Below, piece after piece: positions 63,101-64,000 of a DNA stretch of 64,000 bases (positions within the stretch are counted from its first letter, which is position 1; each line of letters begins with the position of its first letter). The stretch comes from an uncultured Gammaproteobacteria bacterium. GTDB lineage: Bacteria > Pseudomonadota > Gammaproteobacteria > Eutrophobiales > Eutrophobiaceae. The DNA is taken from assembly GCA_951812995.1 (NCBI GenBank), contig CATOTD010000014.1, positions 1 through 64,000 on the forward strand, written 5' to 3'. Both the position numbers and the translations under genes were made by a program. Below the pieces are notes generated by a model, which searched no databases, was not told where the DNA came from, and was given only the letters and a program-made list of their open reading frames with translations.

Positions 63101-64000
63101 TTATTGTTGGTGTCATCGCCAATAGTCGCGGCGGCGTTGACGTTCACCCGGTGTACCGTGGCGGTGGAGGCGTTATCGTCCTTGTCGGTCAGCACGATTG
63201 AAAATTCGCGCACGCGGTCGGTGGCATTTTGTGCATCGGCGTTTTGGTAACGCAAGGTAGCGAGGATGGCCTCGACCTCAATGGTCGTTAAGTTGCCGCC
63301 GTTTTTGCTAAGGGTAATGGTGCCGACAGTATTATCCCAGACAATGTTAAGGCCGGTGATACCGGCAATGGTCACGTTGTTCGCGCTGGCATTGACCCCG
63401 CCTATCGCAAGTACCTGGACATTACCCATGGCATCACTACCATAGGCCAGTTGTTCGTTGCTGTCATCCAGACCCGTTGCGGTAATGGTAATCGTGCTTA
63501 TCGTTGCCGGGATTGGCAGTTCGATGACCTGTATGCCGGCATCACTATAACTCGCGACAAAGGCGTAGGCCTTGTTGTTGATCTCCGCCGTGGTGATCTT
63601 GAAGGCACCTCGCAGTTCGGTGTAGCCATCCGCGCCATCGACAAGTGCGGCCACCGCAGTCGGGTTTGCAGGATCAGTGATGTCGATCACCTGCACCGCA
63701 TGCTCATCGTAGCCGGTCACCAGGGCATAGGTACGACCGGCAATGACTGTGGTGGTGATAGCGTAGGCACTCCGCAACGCGGTGTAGGGGCTGTCGGCCT
63801 GAACGCTGTCATCAAACAATGCGGCGACCGCAGTCGGGGTCTCGGGCGTTGTGATGTCAATAATCTGCACGCCGTGATCCAAACTGGCGGCGACCAGCGC
63901 ATAGGTCTTGCCGTCTATCACCACCGTGGTGATGGAATATGCGCTATTGAGGGCGGTATAAGGCGTATTAGCCCCCGACGTGTTGTCAGTTATCGCGGCA
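54172..64000 (-). CDS. Giant RTX repeat protein, 5' end beyond the window
   Basis: More than 3270 residues are visible; the frame is open to the window edge, so the start lies outside. The N-terminal part has LVIVD-type beta-propeller repeats ([20 protein letters not shown], several copies). One Ig/cadherin-like unit follows, then about 24 near-identical units. Each unit has TASYAAA, a strand-rich block [36 protein letters not shown] and two to five RTX nonapeptides (GGAGNDHLI). The C-terminus [18 protein letters not shown]...VANYFEVI is a type I secretion signal. The likely role is a calcium-stabilised surface or secreted adhesin exported by the TolC/ABC/HlyD set downstream. Confidence 0.9.
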   Translation of the reverse strand, partial: AAITDNTSGANTPYTALNSAYSITTVVIDGKTYALVAASLDHGVQIIDITTPETPTAVAALFDDSVQADSPYTALRSAYAITTTVIAGRTYALVTGYDEHAVQVIDITDPANPTAVAALVDGADGYTELRGAFKITTAEINNKAYAFVASYSDAGIQVIELPIPATISTITITATGLDDSNEQLAYGSDAMGNVQVLAIGGVNASANNVTIAGITGLNIVWDNTVGTITLSKNGGNLTTIEVEAILATLRYQNADAQNATDRVREFSIVLTDKDDNASTATVHRVNVNAAATIGDDTNNNYAATADADLIDGKGGADTVSYATADDGNGITVDLSDNSKNANGWAAGDILFNIENLIGSAQADVLIGNAGVNRLDGGAGNDTLIGGAGADTINGGDGTDTASYAAAAAAGVSYTVAADLPNGLAADVTGVTGVYVNLNKADAQTLGNTDATGDVLSNIENLIGSIHDDVLIGNAGVNRLDGGAGNDHLIGGAGNDHLIGGADNDHLIGGAGADTINGGDGTDTASYAAAAVAGVSYTVAADTTHGLAADVTGVTGVYVNLNKADAQTLGNTDATGDVLSNIENLIGSIHDDVLIGNAGVNRLDGGAGNDHLIGGAGDDHLIGGTGDDTLIGGAGADTINGGDGTDTASYAAAAAAGVSYIVAADLPNGLAADVTGVTGVYVNLNKADAQTLGNTDATGDVLSSIENLIGSIHDDVLIGNNDANRLDGGAGDDTLIGGAGADTINGGDGTDTASYAAAAAAGVSYTVAADLPNGLAADVTGVTGVYVNLNKADAQTLGNTDATGDVLSNIENLIGSIHDDVLIGNAGVNRLDGGAGNDHLIGGAGDDHLSGGAGDDTLIGGAGDDTINGGDGTDTASYAAAAIGAAYIVAADTTHGLAADVTGVTGVYVNLNKADAQTLGNTDATGDVLSNIENLIGSIHDDVLIGNAGVNRLDGGAGNDHLIGGAGADTINGGDGTDTASYAAVAAVGVSYTVAADLPNGLAADVTGVTGVYVNLNKADAQTLGNTDATGDVLSSIENLIGSIHADVLIGNAGVNRLDGGAGNDHLIGGTGDDHLSGGAGDDTLIGGTGADIINGGDGTDTASYAAAAAAGVSYTVAADTTHGLAADVTGVTGVYVNLNKADAQTLGNTDATGDVLSNIENLIGSAQADVLIGNAGVNRLDGGAGNDHLIGGTGDDHLIGGTGDDTLIGGAGADTINGGDGTDTASYAAAAAAGVSYTVAADLPNGLAADVTGVTGVYVNLNKADAQTLGNTDATGDVLSNIENLIGSIHADVLIGNAGVNRLDGGAGNDHLIGGTGDDHLSGGAGDDTLIGGASADTINGGDGTDTASYAAAAVAGVSYTVAADLPNGLAADVTGVTGVYVNLNKADAQTLGNTDATGDVLSNIENLIGSIHDDVLIGNAGVNRLDGGAGNDHLIGGTGDDHLSGGAGDDALIGGTGADTINGGDGTDTASYAAAAVAGVSYTVAADLPNGLAADVTGVTGVYVNLNKADAQTLGNTDATGDVLSNIENLIGSIHDDVLIGNAGVNRLDGGAGNDHLIGGAGDDHLIGGAGADTINGGDGTDTASYAAAAIGAAYTVAADTTHGLAADVTGVTGVYVNLNKADAQTLGNTDATGDVLSNIENLIGSIHDDVLIGNAGVNRLDGGAGNDHLIGGAGDDHLSGGAGDDTLIGGAGADTINGGDGTDTASYAAAAAGVSYTVAADLPNGLAAEVTGVTGVYVNLNKAGAQTLGNTDATGDVLSSIENLIGSIHDDVLIGNAGVNRLDGGAGNDHLIGGTGDDHLIGGDGTDTASYAAAVAVGVSYTVAADLPNGLAADVTGVTGVYVNLNKADAQTLGNTDATGDVLSNIENLIGSIHADVLIGNAGVNRLDGGAGNDHLIGGTGDDHLSGGAGDDTLIGGASADTINGGDGTDTASYAAAAVAGVSYTVAADLPNGLAADVTGVTGVYVNLNKADAQTLGNTDATGDVLSNIENLIGSIHDDVLIGNAGVNRLDGGAGNDHLIGGAGDDHLIGGTGADTINGGDGTDTASYAAAVAAGVSYTVAADAVNGLAADVDITGVYVNLNKVGAQTLGNTDATGDVLSNIENLIGSAQADVLIGNNDANVLEGGAGDDTLIGGAGADTINGGDGTDTASYAAATAAGVSYIVAADLPNGLAADVTGVTGVYVNLNKADAQTLGNTDATGDVLSSIENLIGSIHDDVLIGNNDANRLDGGAGDDTLIGGAGADTINGGDGTDTASYAAAAAAGVSYIVAADLPNGLAADVTGVTGVYVNLNKADAQTLGNTDATGDVLSSIENLIGSIHDDVLIGNNDANRLDGGAGDDTLIGGAGADTINGGDGTDTASYAAAAAAGVSYTVAADLPNGLAAEVTGVTGVYVNLNKADAQTLGNTDATGDVLSNIENLIGSIHDDVLIGNAGVNRLDGGAGNDHLIGGAGNDHLIGGTGDDTLIGGAGADTINGGDGTDTASYAAAAIGAAYIVAADTTHGLAADVTGVTGVYVNLNKADAQTLGNTDATGDVLSNIENLIGSIHDDVLIGNAGVNRLDGGAGNDHLIGGAGDDTLIGGAGDDTLIGGAGADTINGGDGTDTASYAAAAAGVSYTVAADTTHGLAAEVTGVTGVYVNLNKADAQTLGNTDATGDVLSSIENLIGSIHDDVLIGNAGVNRLDGGAGNDHLIGGTGDDHLIGGTGDDTLIGGAGADTINGGDGTDTASYAAAAAAGVSYTVAADLPNGLAADVTGVTGVYVNLNKADAQTLGNTDATGDVLSNIENLIGSIHADVLIGNAGVNRLDGGAGNDHLIGGTGDDHLSGGAGDDALIGGTGADTINGGDGTDTASYAAAAVAGVSYTVAADLPNGLAADVTGVTGVYVNLNKADAQTLGNTDATGDVLSNIENLIGSIHDDVLIGNAGVNRLDGGAGNDHLIGGAGDDHLIGGTGADTINGGDGTDTASYAAAVAAGVSYTVAADAVNGLAADVDITGVYVNLNKVGAQTLGNTDATGDVLSNIENLIGSAQADVLIGNNDANVLEGGAGDDTLIGGAGADTINGGDGTDTASYAAAAAAGVSYIVAADLPNGLAADVTGVTGVYVNLNKADAQTLGNTDATGDVLSNIENLIGSIHDDVLIGNAGVNRLDGGTGNDTLYGGAGDDTLNGDAGDDILSGGADNDQLIGGAGADKFILDTNALAADTDTITDFAQADGDRIQADTMNGDEATLVALGLAVADNGDHANITNTAGTVVYMTLNNVDHTLINVANYFEVI

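Overview
The window looks like a chromosomal segment of a gammaproteobacterium. The housekeeping blocks are arranged as they usually are in that class: aspS, yebC, ruvC, ruvA (with nadA inserted); miaB next to phoH; lgt, thyA, folA, apaH, apaG, comM; tRNA-Ser. The species cannot be named from sequence alone. The segment is very rich in insertion sequences (IS). About fifteen IS copies or fragments are present, from the IS256, IS5, IS481, IS3 and IS1595 families. Nearly all are mutated, nested or truncated, and several cut host genes. This pattern fits a genome under relaxed selection, such as that of a host-associated or recently bottlenecked lineage (inference).

Layout. 1-7.9 kb: an IS256 fragment, an operon of a fatty-acid-hydroxylase-like membrane enzyme with a small ORF and a divergent PanB-like protein, then a stack of IS5 and IS256 elements whose last member has removed the 5' end of a tRNA-Ala. 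8-14 kb: two RDD membrane proteins, then ruvA, ruvC, yebC, nadA and aspS on the minus strand. 14-22 kb: IS256 copies flank a type XI secretion pair, a surface lipoprotein and its Slam outer-membrane partner. Both genes are frameshifted, and both are preceded by the same 26-bp direct repeat. 22-34 kb: more IS elements, an unrecognised ORF, a truncated TupA-like binding protein, intact miaB, and phoH cut at both ends by different IS elements. Here two IS481 copies and two halves of one IS3 element mark an inversion.

34-40 kb is a clean housekeeping block (lgt-thyA-folA, converging on apaH-apaG and comM). It is punctuated by clusters of a degenerate 10-bp repeat, one of which has entered the 3' end of apaH. 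tRNA-Ser(GGA) follows. 40-45 kb is an accessory patch: a DUF4143 ATPase, a two-gene signalling pair (membrane-anchored receiver-like protein and histidine-kinase-type ATPase, joined by an ATGA overlap), and a C-terminal scrap of hsdR. The kinase-like gene is split by a complete IS1595-family transposon with an 8-bp target duplication. The transposon carries an HsdR N-terminal-domain passenger, and excising it on paper restores the reading frame.

45-64 kb is one type I secretion locus on the minus strand. In transcription order it has a giant RTX protein (beginning beyond the window), an orphan RTX C-terminus, a 1240-residue RTX protein with a BapA-like N-terminus, then the TolC-, ABC- and HlyD-type exporter genes. 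The giant protein has about 24 near-identical repeat units organised in larger duplications. Its regularity also creates a spurious antisense ORF of 8.7 kb.
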